DNA from: Anopheles merus
Lineage: Eukaryota > Arthropoda > Insecta > Diptera > Culicidae
Direction of reading: 5' to 3'
DNA: 64,000 nt
Assembly: GCF_017562075.2 (NCBI RefSeq)
Contig: NC_054084.1
Span: forward strand, 6,427,501-6,491,500
This document shows positions 49,001-59,250 of the stretch, piece by piece. Positions within the stretch are counted from its first letter, which is position 1, and each line of letters starts with the position of its first letter. The position numbers and the translations under genes are program-made. The notes beneath the pieces were generated by a model. The model made no database searches, had not been told where the DNA came from, and saw nothing but the letters and a program-made list of their open reading frames with translations.

Positions 49001-49510
49001 GCACACGCCCACCATCACCATCACCATCACCACCATCATCACCATCAGCAGCAGCAGCAGCATCATCAGCAACAGCATCAGCAAGACGTTGGGCCGATAG
49101 CGCTGGAACCAACGGCGGATAATTATGCCGCCGTCGGGACCGTGTTTGTGCGCCTGCCCGGGAAGCAAAAGGCCCAGATTACGCTAGCACTCGCCTCGGC
49201 GTTGATCGTGATGGGAGGTCGCTCATCGTCCGGTGGCAGCTATCCGTCCCATGAGCGAGCGGCCGGTGGCCGGCACCATCGACGCCGCAGCTCACCCGGC
49301 GGGGGAAGCGTGTGCCAAGCATCGCCACGTCACCATCCCCTGCACTACTACAATCATCATCAGCAGCAGCAGCAGCAGGCGCAACAGCATCTCCGAGCAG
49401 AACCGGCCGACGTGGTGGGCCCGCTGGCGGAACGGCAACCCTTTATCGAGGTGCACCACGAGCAGGTGCCGATGCAACCGCTCGCACAGCAAAACCGCGA
49501 GCGGCAGTAA
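40035..49510 (+). CDS. Megf8: MEGF8: multi-domain CUB/EGF/kelch/PSI membrane protein
   Basis: Exons 40035-40238, 40315-40506, 40595-40828, 40905-45323, 45390-48054 and 48126-49510; phases match, giving about 3032 residues (human MEGF8 is about 2.8 thousand). Start ATG at 40035 has A at -3 and G at +4 and opens a signal peptide (VWLVVLVQLLLPYVHVGL). Order: CUB, EGF (CPNNCTGNGRCVDHVC), first kelch propeller with repeated YVFGGY/LLVFGGYSH, PSI repeats (CGWC, CVWC), calcium-binding EGF (DVDECELRLHDC), laminin EGF (CNGHGN), second CUB, second kelch propeller, more PSI and EGF, then a transmembrane helix (VFFSVFFSCFFLFLAICVLA, about residue 2770). A tail of about 240 residues with a long His/Gln run ends the protein. 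In vertebrates MEGF8 works with MGRN1/MOSMO to lower Hedgehog-pathway Smoothened; the insect role is less defined. Confidence 0.94.
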
Positions 49511-51630
49511 ACGAAATGAATGGAGGAAGGAATCTGAAAGCTCTCAATTAGTGGTACCGCGACCAAGCGACCAAACTCTCGGGAACCGAAAGGGAAGACC
49601 TCTTTTGGGCAGAGTGATTGAGAGTTAAATAGCAAATTCTTTGTTAGATTTTGTTTCTCGGGGGGTTTTTCCCCCGACCCAAACGGGGTAGCAAATTCGG
49701 GTATTCGGAGGGGGAGCGTTTGCACAGGTATTATTAGCTTCATTTTCTTATTCGATTTGCTTAGTAGCAATGGGAATGATTAACATGCTTTATGTCCGCC
49801 GCAGATTAGTCCAATTAGATTCTGCTTTTCATCCCACCTTCACCAATGTACGCCGTGATCGTGTCTCGAAGGTTCTGTTGATCTGTTTAAGAGTTTAAGA
49901 TAGGGAAGAAGGTATTACGTTACGATAGCTTTTTGTGTTTGTTTGCTTTTGCTACTCCCGGTGCACAAAGCGACGAGCGTATGCAACGTTGCAACGCTAG
50001 TTCAATGAGTTTTGTTTCTTTTAATTATTGTTCTATGTTTTTCGTTCAGTAATCTCACTGCAAACGCAACAGCACAACTCACTTTTTCACGTGATTTATA
50101 CGGAGGGCTTTTTTTTAGCTTAAACTTAATTCTATTTACACTGTTTAATTAATGCTAATAATATTGTAGGTGTGAATTAGTGAATTTGCCGTGACTGTGC
50201 TGCCACCGTCTATGGCAAGACTCTTGAGCTGATCTCGTGTGGGGGTATCTTAAGCCAAACTTGCAAACGGCAACTGCTGCAAGTGGGAGTAGGGTGGGAG
50301 GGGTCGTTTTTCGAAAAGACATTCATCTATTGCGTCCTTTGCAGCAAGCCATTTCGAATGATTTTCACGTGTTTGTGTGCATGTGTGTGTGTGCGTGAGT
50401 GTAATGTGTGTTTGTATATGTGTGAATGTTGCGTGTGATTCAGCGGCGCGAACGAGAAGGGAATGAGAACGAGTGCAATAGAGAAGATACTTAACAGTTT
50501 TAGGTTAATTGCAATCAGTTTTAGGGGCAGTGTATTATCATTAAATAAGCGAAATAGCGAAACATATTAAGCGCAGTACTACTACTACTACTACTGAATA
50601 CTAAATAACTAAATACTAATACTACTACTACTACTAGTACTACTACGACAACAGTCCTAAGCCACCGTAACCAAAACGTGATACCGAATGTTTACCAGAA
50701 TCGAGGAGATCGATCTACATATTCATCCTCCCGTGTGGGCCATGTGGGCTGCTGTCCTACCGTTGGGGGAGGTGAATCATGATCTCGAAGCACAGCACAC
50801 TCGCAAGTATTTGTTAAAAACAAGCATTGTGTTTTGTTTGTTTGTTTATTTTGCCTGCAGCCACTGCAGCACACTACACTAACACTACACTTTTGTTAAC
50901 TATGTAGACACAGAAACACATTTAAAATGCTGCTTACCGATCTTTTTTACGACTACCACGCGGCACTGCTAATATGCTAATGTGCTGAAAGTTTTACCAG
51001 TTTGCGCAAACGATGTACTCTTGGTGTGTGTTTTTTTTAAATAGTTTTTCTATTGCAGTACAACAGCTGCCCTGCCAGTCCAGTGTGTGATTTTGTGTGA
51101 TTGTGTGTGTATGTTTGTATGGCCAGGTGCTCATCAACCCGATCAACCCCAGAGAGAGAGAGAGAGTTAGAAAGCCAGATGTATCAAAAAAGCATAGAGT
51201 AGAGATACGCGAATAGAGTTTAGTACATTTGGCGACAACTACAACAAAAAAACTGAACAAAAGCACTTAAGAAAGCCTCTTCCCCATTCCCCATTCCCCC
51301 CCAAAAGTGTGGTATACCTCCCCTTTAGTGAACAAACGTTGTAGATATTATTGTGAAGTAAGAAGCCCAAGAATGAAATGTAAGAGATAGAAAAAAACCA
51401 AAACCTCGAACAATCGCTCAGCATCATGAGCAAAAGGGCAAACAAATCCTTTATCGGTCCGGGTTTTTTTTTTGTAGGACGGAACACACAGACCCCGTAC
51501 ATCCGTCGACAACAAGCGGCACAGCATAAATTCCTGTATGCTGCTGCTGCTGCTGCTGCTACTAAGCATTTTGTATATGATCGCGAACGGGAACGCAAAC
51601 AAACATCTAAGCAAGCAGTGTGTAGACCTA
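49511..51630 (+). other. MEGF8 3' untranslated region and flank
   Basis: AT-rich, no coding-like frame. Contains a degenerate TAC/ACT repeat around 50576-50645 and T-rich runs. AATAAA at 51631-51636 is a plausible poly(A) signal, which would make a tail of about 2.1 kb. Confidence 0.55.
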
Positions 51631-51636
51631 AATAAA
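51631..51636 (+). terminator. Candidate MEGF8 poly(A) signal
   Basis: AATAAA in a T/A-rich context, 283 bases before the next plus-strand start codon. Confidence 0.45.
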
Positions 51637-51918
51637 GTGAAAAATTAACATCCAAAAGTTGTTGGTAGACGCGGGTTGCTTACAAAACATCCGATCCGAA
51701 GCAATCCATGGCTTCGAAAACGCGTGCCCCCCGCTTCGTGCCGTGCACGTAGTAGACATTGCCAGCAATATCGAATGTTCAAAACGGTTCAGTGCTCGGT
51801 ACGGTTCGACGCAACATCCCTCTTTGGCCAACACGTGTGCTAGCAAGCAGCCAAATTCTTTCTTTGAATTCATCCTACAATCCCGTTGTGTGTCGTGTGG
51901 CTAGAGTAAGCGAAAACA

Positions 51919-53922
51919 ATGAGTGCGCGACCTTCGACGGCCTCGTTTGCGCAGCAGCAGGCGACCGACATGCTGGCAGCGATCATCGCCCAACTGCCGG
52001 CCGTGCCGAGCGGCGAGCTCGATGATGAAGCGGGCGGACCGCGGTCCACCCCTACCGCCAACCACCCGTCGGCCTCGGTCGCCGCCATCCAGCAGTCGAA
52101 GCGGTTGGCCAAGCTGAAGCAGAAGCTCGACCGGCAGAACAACTTTATGGTGGAGCTGAAGCGCAAGATTCGCGAAAAGGAGGCGATGAAACCGAAGGCC
52201 GACTGTGATCGGGAGGAGCTGGCGTTTCTGCGCAATCGGCTGAAGAAGGAGGCGGAGCTGCAGCACAAGCTGCTGGCGGATGTGATTGCGGAACAGCGCC
52301 AGGAAGGGGCAAACCAGTGGCAATCGATCCCGCTCTGCCCGGACAAGCTGGACGAGTACTGTGCGAATCCGTGGACGATCGGGTCGGTGCCGGTCGGTGA
52401 GGATAGGCGCTTTTCGATCGATTCCACCCTGTCGGCGCTCAGCTCGTCCGCGGACGAGCAGGTCGGGGGCGAGATGCCGGGTGGCTGTCCCGATGCGAAG
52501 CTGGTGGAACGGTTCGAGAAGGAGCTGATGAACCGCGACCGGGTGATTGAGATCCTGCAGGGCCGGCTCGATCGGCTGTCGGCGGATGTGCACAAGGTGC
52601 GGCGCGATAATGACACGATACTGGATCGGCATCCGAAGCCGGTCGCCCCGATCACGCCCCGCTTCTGTGAGACGGACATGATGCAGCGGTTGGAGTTTTA
52701 TCGAACGAACACGGAAACGCTGGGCCAGAATTTGGAGGAGATGGAGAGGGCGCTGCACACCATCCAGCAGGAGCTGGGCCCGATGGGCCGGGAGTCGGAG
52801 TGTCCGGTGAAGGAGGCCTGCGCAAAGCCATCGCATTCGGTGTGCGAGAAGAGTCCGGCGGCAAGGAAGTCAATATCGTACTCGCGACCTTCCGTAGCGC
52901 AAGGCAGAGCTTCTACGTTTTGTGATATGAGCGAGACCTGTCCGCTGCGTGAGTCTGTCGCACCGGCCGTATGTCCGAAGGATGGCGAAGCTCAGAAGCA
53001 GTACACGATGCTGCTGCAGGAGTACACCAAGAAGACGACCGAATGTCGGCAGCTTTGCGAGCGGTTGGCCAAAGCGCAGGCCGGCCCGGAAGACCCGACG
53101 CCCGAGCACACCGAGCGGGAGCTGCTGAAGAAGCGCTGCTCGGAGCTGCTGGACGAGCAGGACGAGTTCCGCGTGCTGATCCGCGAGCAAGCGACCCAGC
53201 TGGACGACTACCGCGCCCGGTACCTGGCCGCCCAGCAGCAGGTCGAGGAGCAGCGGCTGCAGATGAGCAAGCTGCAGGTGACGAACCGGCGCGTCGAGAA
53301 GCAGATCAACTTCGAGATCGAGCAGATTAAGCGCAAGTTCCAGGACAAGCTGCGCCACCTAACGCCCTACCCGCGGCTGCTAGAGGACGAGCAAGCGAAG
53401 GCGGAACAGTTGAAGCAATCGAACGAGACGCTGTTTGCCGAGCTGGAGCGTTCGCTGCGGCAGGTGAAGATGCTGGAAGATCGGCTCCATCAGGTGCACG
53501 TGGCGAAGGATACCGAGGTGAAGCAGGCGCTCCAGCAGTCACAAACCGATCTCGAGCAGGCGCAGGAACGGTTGGACGTGATGGCGAAGGAGAAACAGCA
53601 GGTCGAAGAGGAAGCGATCCGCTGGCAGCGGGAGCTGGACGAGCTGCGCACCGAGAGTGCCAAAATCATTGAGCGGGCAAATCAGCGCGTAGAGAAGGAA
53701 CGCGAAACGGCTCAGAAGCGGTACAGTCAGCTGGAAAGCGAGTTGGCCCAGTGTCGTGCCGAGGCATCGTTTACGATTGGAAACCGGGAGCAGGCCCTGC
53801 GGGAGATGCATTCCCAGATCAAGGTACTGTCGTCGAGCTTTGATGATGCGCAGCTGCAGATACGTTCGCTGCGCAATCAGTTGGCTTATCTGCAGAACGA
53901 GAAGTTGGTCTGTATGGCGTAA
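51919..53922 (+). CDS. Intronless coiled-coil protein, ODF2-like
   Basis: A single 667-codon frame starting at ATG 51919 in aaacaATGA, with no internal splice sites needed. Apart from a Ser/Pro-rich N-terminus and a low-complexity middle (about 290-360), it is almost continuous heptad-type coiled coil. The segment FEIEQIKRKFQDKLRHLTPY and the closing RYSQLESELAQ to RNQLAYLQN stretch resemble, by eye, the C-terminal half of outer dense fibre protein 2, a centriolar-appendage and sperm-tail protein. That assignment is an inference from remembered family sequence and could be wrong; any long coiled coil gives partial likeness. Cys residues are scattered in the middle. Head-to-tail behind MEGF8 and convergent with NOL4. 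Confidence 0.8.
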   Translation: MSARPSTASFAQQQATDMLAAIIAQLPAVPSGELDDEAGGPRSTPTANHPSASVAAIQQSKRLAKLKQKLDRQNNFMVELKRKIREKEAMKPKADCDREELAFLRNRLKKEAELQHKLLADVIAEQRQEGANQWQSIPLCPDKLDEYCANPWTIGSVPVGEDRRFSIDSTLSALSSSADEQVGGEMPGGCPDAKLVERFEKELMNRDRVIEILQGRLDRLSADVHKVRRDNDTILDRHPKPVAPITPRFCETDMMQRLEFYRTNTETLGQNLEEMERALHTIQQELGPMGRESECPVKEACAKPSHSVCEKSPAARKSISYSRPSVAQGRASTFCDMSETCPLRESVAPAVCPKDGEAQKQYTMLLQEYTKKTTECRQLCERLAKAQAGPEDPTPEHTERELLKKRCSELLDEQDEFRVLIREQATQLDDYRARYLAAQQQVEEQRLQMSKLQVTNRRVEKQINFEIEQIKRKFQDKLRHLTPYPRLLEDEQAKAEQLKQSNETLFAELERSLRQVKMLEDRLHQVHVAKDTEVKQALQQSQTDLEQAQERLDVMAKEKQQVEEEAIRWQRELDELRTESAKIIERANQRVEKERETAQKRYSQLESELAQCRAEASFTIGNREQALREMHSQIKVLSSSFDDAQLQIRSLRNQLAYLQNEKLVCMA

Positions 53923-54931
53923 GGATGTGTCGGCTTTGGTGGAGAGTGGTTAGGTGATGGAGGTGACTATCCAAATTTGGGGCTGATTGGAATAAATTGG
54001 AGATGGGAAGGATGTACCAAATATGTTGGGAATTTTCGAGAACCTTTTCAAATTTCACAGGTTCATTGGTCGTCAATCGCATCATGAGTAATTCCACAAC
54101 TCAGATCTTTGTTTTATATCTTCCAATAATGATTTTATTCCACTGACTTTGACTCGTTCCGGTTGTTGACTTCCGTCCGTTGTCCCATTTACCCTCCACC
54201 CTACCCAAATAAGCGAACGTTTGCGCCCGACTTTACGAGTAAGAAAACGAGAAACCCCGGAACTGGAGTGGAGCAATTGTACAATAATAATTATTATTAG
54301 TACGTAAGTGTAAATAAAGAACCTAAGAAACGAATATGGTAGTAGTGTTGGTAGTCCTTAAACTCAACTAGTGTTTAGCAAAGAGCGAGAGAAAGATAAC
54401 TGGTAGCACTTGTAGTGGCGCAATACCTTGTTGTTCATTACATTTATACACATTTGTTCCTCCCTTTTTTATCTCTTTTTGTTTTCTCCTCTGTTTCGTG
54501 CCTCTCTCTCTGTCTTGTTCTGTTCTGCTAGTCTTTCTGCTACTTTGCACTTTTCGTTTGTAATTTCAAACCACCATTTCTTCCTTGCTTTACTTTCATC
54601 CTCTTCTTGTCTTCTCTCTTTTGTTTTCCTTGTTTCCTCTCTATCACCCTGTGTTTCTCTGTGTAGTTCACTGTTTTCTACTTTCCCTTCTTTTGTTTTG
54701 TAATGCTCCTTACTGGTTAATGCGTTTTGTTTTGCCTTTTTTTTTGTTGGTTCACATTTATTTTCCTGAAATTCCTTAAAAAGTGTCCGTTTTAGCGTGC
54801 CTAGGCTAGGCTCTGCGTTTAATTTGTTCGTTTTTTTACAATTTGTGCTGAAACACACCGTAACACACACAAACACACACACATACATATCAACGTTTTT
54901 TTCTCTCTTTCTTCCCCTCCTCTCGCTGCCT
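53923..54931. other. Convergent 3' ends of the ODF2-like gene and NOL4
   Basis: About 1 kb with pyrimidine-rich sequence on the plus strand from 54440 to 54930. Plus-strand AATAAA at 53990 and 54313 and minus-strand AATAAA (TTTATT at 54757-54762) are the candidate poly(A) signals. No coding-like frame. Confidence 0.6.
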
Positions 54932-57031
54932 TTACTGTTGCTGGAGCAGCAAGTTTTCCAGCTCGTCGGCACTGCGCATTAGGAAGGCGGCCGACTCCCG
55001 GTAGCCGGTGACGAGCTGCTTCACCGCGGTAATCTCCGCACTGTTTAGCTTGTGGGCCAGTATCGGTCGCTTCATCGACAGATCGGTAGGGGCGGCTGCA
55101 ATGATGCAGAGGAAACCGAAATGGAAATGCAAAAAAGAAGAAGAAGAAGAAGAAGAAGAAAACACGCGGTGTTAGCATGGTTCTGCACGGTGCGTAGCCA
55201 GGGCTTTCGGGGGTTTGGCTTGGCCTACAGTCGCTCAGCTGACTCCACAACTCACCGGTGCCGGCAGCGGACATGGTCGTGTTGGTCGTGGCACCGCTGC
55301 TCGTGCTACTGCTGTTGTTGACCGAGTTCATAAAGTTCTGGTAGTGCTGGGAGCGGTTCGAGAAGCCGGTGTTGTAGTCGTGAAAGTTCGAGATGGTAGG
55401 TACGGTCGTCGGGATGGTGGGCGTCGAGCTGGCACTCGCGCTGGGTATGTTGCTGTTGCAGTGGGAGAGAAGGAGAAGGAGCGCGTTAATCGTCTGTTGC
55501 AGCGGCGATTGCATACATTCAGGCGGTTCTGCTTACAGCTTCATCTGGTTCATGTCCGGGGTCGGTGTGCTGGGAACGGGCGATATCTTCGGCACGCTCG
55601 TCATCGGTTCACTTTTGATCGTGGACACGGAGGTCGATTCCTGTTCGCGGTTCGCTAGGGTCTGGTACATGGTCGGCACTGCCGTCGGGGATTCGGCCGA
55701 CGTCTGCAATGAGCGCGGCAGGGAAAGAAAAGAGCAAAACCAACACACCCCGAGATGCGTTGGACATGGGCGCCATTAGTACAGCCGTGGCTCGTTTGCT
55801 ATGGTTTTGCGCGTGTGTGTGTGGGTGTCTGTGGTTGCCTAAAACGAATGGAAGGCGCCTAGGGAGAGCTGTTGCTAAACACTCCCGCCACTCCACACCC
55901 TTCCAGCAAGCAAGCAACAACAACAACAACGATGGATGGATGGACACGGTGCGCGCGATGCGTTTGGAAGCGACCATTTTACCATAAAACTTACCGCCGC
56001 CGGTTGACTGACCGTCTGGCTGATCGGCTCCAGCCCGATGCGCATGCGCTTCGCATTGAGACTCTCGTTCTCGCACGCCACGGCCAGTATCTGTTCCGCC
56101 TGCACCGACGTGAGGTGTGCCGGCGTGGGGCGGGACTGGAAACATACAAGCATACCAAACCGATCATACCCTCCGCCAGCGGACGTGCTGCCACCCACCT
56201 CCTCGTCCGTGCCCGCCACGGGACTCACCGTGTTCTCCCAGCCCTCGCGCGTCTTCTTGTTCCGCCGGCACGACTTCAGGTAGGTGCGGATGCGCTTCCG
56301 GGCCCGCTCGGCAAACTCCGGGAACTGGCGCGTGCAGGAGTCGATAATCGCTTGTATCTTTTCCTTCGGCTGCTTCGAGATCGGTATGATACGGTCGAGG
56401 TTTTCGTCCACGAACAGCCGCACGAACATGTTGAACGCTTTCAGCCGCTCCGGATCGTTCACCGTCGCCTCGAGCCGATCCTCCGAGTCGTCCTCGGACA
56501 GATCGTCCTCGTCCTTCTGCTCGGACGAGTTCGTCTCGTCCTGCTGCTGTTCGATTGGGGACGATTGACGCTCACTTACCGGCAGTTGGTTGAAGCTCGT
56601 CTTGCCCGTCATCGCCAGCGCGTTCTGGTACTGCTGCCACAGGTTCGTCATCGTCGCCAGGTCCGGTCCTTCGCCTCCGTTTTGTGCTGTAGTGTGCAGA
56701 AAAGGGAAAAGCGGGGAGGACGCAAACGGTCAGTAATGGGGCAGACGGGGTAAGCGGTTGAGGATACCACTAACATTTACCTGCCGCCGAGTTCTGGTAG
56801 TTCCACGCCAGTAGCATCAGCTTGAACTTGTCCGCATCTTTGATTAAACCTGTTGCAGGAAGAAGAGAAGGAGGTGAAGCAGAAGTAGAGGAGTAATTAC
56901 TGGGAGGGGCTTTAACAAGTGGAAAAACCAAGAATGACAAACATACCGGCATACGCATCCTCACTGGGCGTGTTGGCCGTGCTTCCATTGTTTTCCGTCG
57001 TCTCACTGTTGAACGGCATGGATATAGAATC
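54932..57031 (-). CDS. NOL4: NOL4 orthologue (partial; 5' exons beyond the window)
   Basis: Minus-strand exons 57031-56947, 56849-56781, about 56687-56229, 56135-55995, 55703-55537, 55452-55256 and 55095-54932; phases match throughout. Hallmark segments: ERLKAFNMFVRLFVDENLDR, the ISKQPKEKIQAIIDSC block, KRIRTYLKSCRRNKK, RPTPAHLTSVQAEQILAVAC, and the C-terminal PTDLSMKRP then GYRESAAFLMRSADELENLL. All are characteristic of vertebrate NOL4/NOL4L, a conserved nuclear or nucleolar protein of poorly known function, mostly neural in expression. A Ser/Asn/Thr-rich linker replaces part of the vertebrate middle. The conserved N-terminal domain of NOL4 is not seen; exons upstream must lie right of position 64000 or be absent. 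Entry at 57031 is in phase 0. Confidence 0.92.
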
Positions 57032-59203
57032 CTGCAAGCAAAGAAGCAAAGAGTAAAAAAATTGTTAACAATGTTTGAAAAATAAAACGGAAAATGGAAA
57101 ATGATTGAAAGAAGATAAGCAAAAACAAGAGAAAAATAGATAAAATAGAGAGAAACAATATGAAAAGATCTTTCAAACTAGATAACAGCAGTGAATAAAA
57201 GAGAAATGAATTGAATTAATCTATACAACAAAATGAGATTCGCAGCCTCGATAACCCTTTCCTTTGAAAATGCATTAAAGCGCAATGACAAGCACGGTAT
57301 TTTGCAACCAGTGGGGAATTAAAATTAATCATAAAGATGGAACCACCATACAGCATCAATGAGAACGGATACAGCTCACACTGGAATACAGTGTGTAACT
57401 CAAAGAGTATTTTTGTATTATTTTCTTTTCAGCATTTTTGCACATCCCAAATTTGTGTTGTTTTAATTTTCCGAATTGAAAAATTGATTCCTTAAATTCA
57501 AATAAAAACTGCTTACAATTTGCGCACGGGTGTATTTACACGCACACCGCGACACACACTCCACTTAACGCGTATTGATGGGAAATGCCGTAACCGCCCA
57601 GCCCAGCGCGCCCTCGCTGAAATGCAAAAAGCCTACCTTTAGGCGCCATAAAAAACGAAACAAAAAATGCGAAAAAAATACACTCTCACCCATCCCTATG
57701 GATAAAAAAGAGAGAGCGAAAAAAGGGAAGCGTATGTGAGAGGGAGAGAGAGCCATCCCTCGAGCCTTTTATAATCATGGGATAGGTGCGTGGTAGCACA
57801 TTACCATCCTCATCCCGCGTAATATGTGTGTCACTCTGCGCACACCGTCATCATTCCGGCTGTGTGCCCATCGCCCGTTTCGCCCGGACAGTGCGTTCGA
57901 AAGGGGTTTGAAGGTGTGTGTGTCTGTGTGTATTCCCCCTTCTTTTGCTCCTGGGCCCGCGTACGCAACAGGATATACCACCGGCAGGAGCGGTGTCAGA
58001 AAGGGGTGAAAGGGTCCCTCCAGCAGCAGTTTGCAGAACCCGGCGCTTGCTTGGGTGAACGGTGCGTGAACGCGAAAAGAGTATCCTTTTAAAAAGTGCG
58101 AAGAAGAAGGGGGACACACTAGTGAGAGTGTCGCGAAAGCGGTGTTCAAAGGTTGCTTTGTTTGGTGCATTTTTTTCTGTTTCATTGTTTTAATGTTTGT
58201 TTTCATTTTTAATGATTCGTGAAGGATTATTCGTGCATTCTTTTTTGTTCTTTATTTATTTGTGCATTTATTTTTTTCTCTTTTTCTTTTTATTTCCGAT
58301 TTTATTTTCAACAAATACAGACTTTTTTGTTATGAACAATATTTTCAATTCCATTTTCCCAGAGTCCAAAGACGCAAAACGGTTGCATTAGTGTGTTGCA
58401 CGCTTCCACCCGACAGGCAAAACTCGCATTCAGCCATGGAAAGAGAGCACCATTTCCCGGGGGGGTGGGGACAGAAAACCATTCGCGCTACTGTTCCCTT
58501 TGCTGCCCTACCCTCCCGCGGGGCCGCGGTGACGGTGACATCGAACGCTACTTTCATCATCGTGCCGGGCGCGCGCGTGTTTGTTCGTTCCGCCCGTCAG
58601 CGTCCGACTGCTTTTTAAAAGCCTTCGACTCCCTTTGTGTGTGTGTGTTTGTGTGGGGGAAGGTGCGAGAGAGAGAGTGGTGTGATCCTGTCAAGGCTGG
58701 AGGGTCGCGCGGCACCGGGACATTTCTAATTCTTCGCGTGTGTCCCTCGGGTATGCGTATGCGTGCGTGCGTGTGTTCCCGCGCGGTTCCATTTCCTTCC
58801 CCCTTCCTTCCTTCACCTTCTCTCCGCTCCTCTTTCTACGGGGGAGGATTGTGCACCCTCTTATCGAGAGTGCGTTTGTTTTTTTTTTTTAGTTTCATGT
58901 CCTCGCACTGCTCCTTCTCACTTTCCCTGTCCTGTGCGAGACGGTGACGACGGTTACAAGCGAATGTCGCCGGGAGTGTCAGTCAGCTCGGTTGGTCGGT
59001 GAGTTTGCTCGTTAAAGGGGCATACAAGCACAATAACACACACACACACACACACAGAGGGAAAGAACTCCCCAAAAACACCCTTCCTTGCGAGTTCCAT
59101 GCCAAAAGGGGGTTCACCCTTTTGTGTTTGTCGCGTCCCGAAGCGGAAGGTTTTTTGGACATCTTCAAGAGCGTCGCTGTTGAATCCTTAGGATCAAGAT
59201 GAT

Positions 59204-59250
<47 letters not shown>

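Noticed and set aside
58393..58947. 184-codon plus-strand frame in the right-hand region
   Set aside because: Cys/Arg/Phe-rich low-complexity translation across GT and T runs with no family resemblance.
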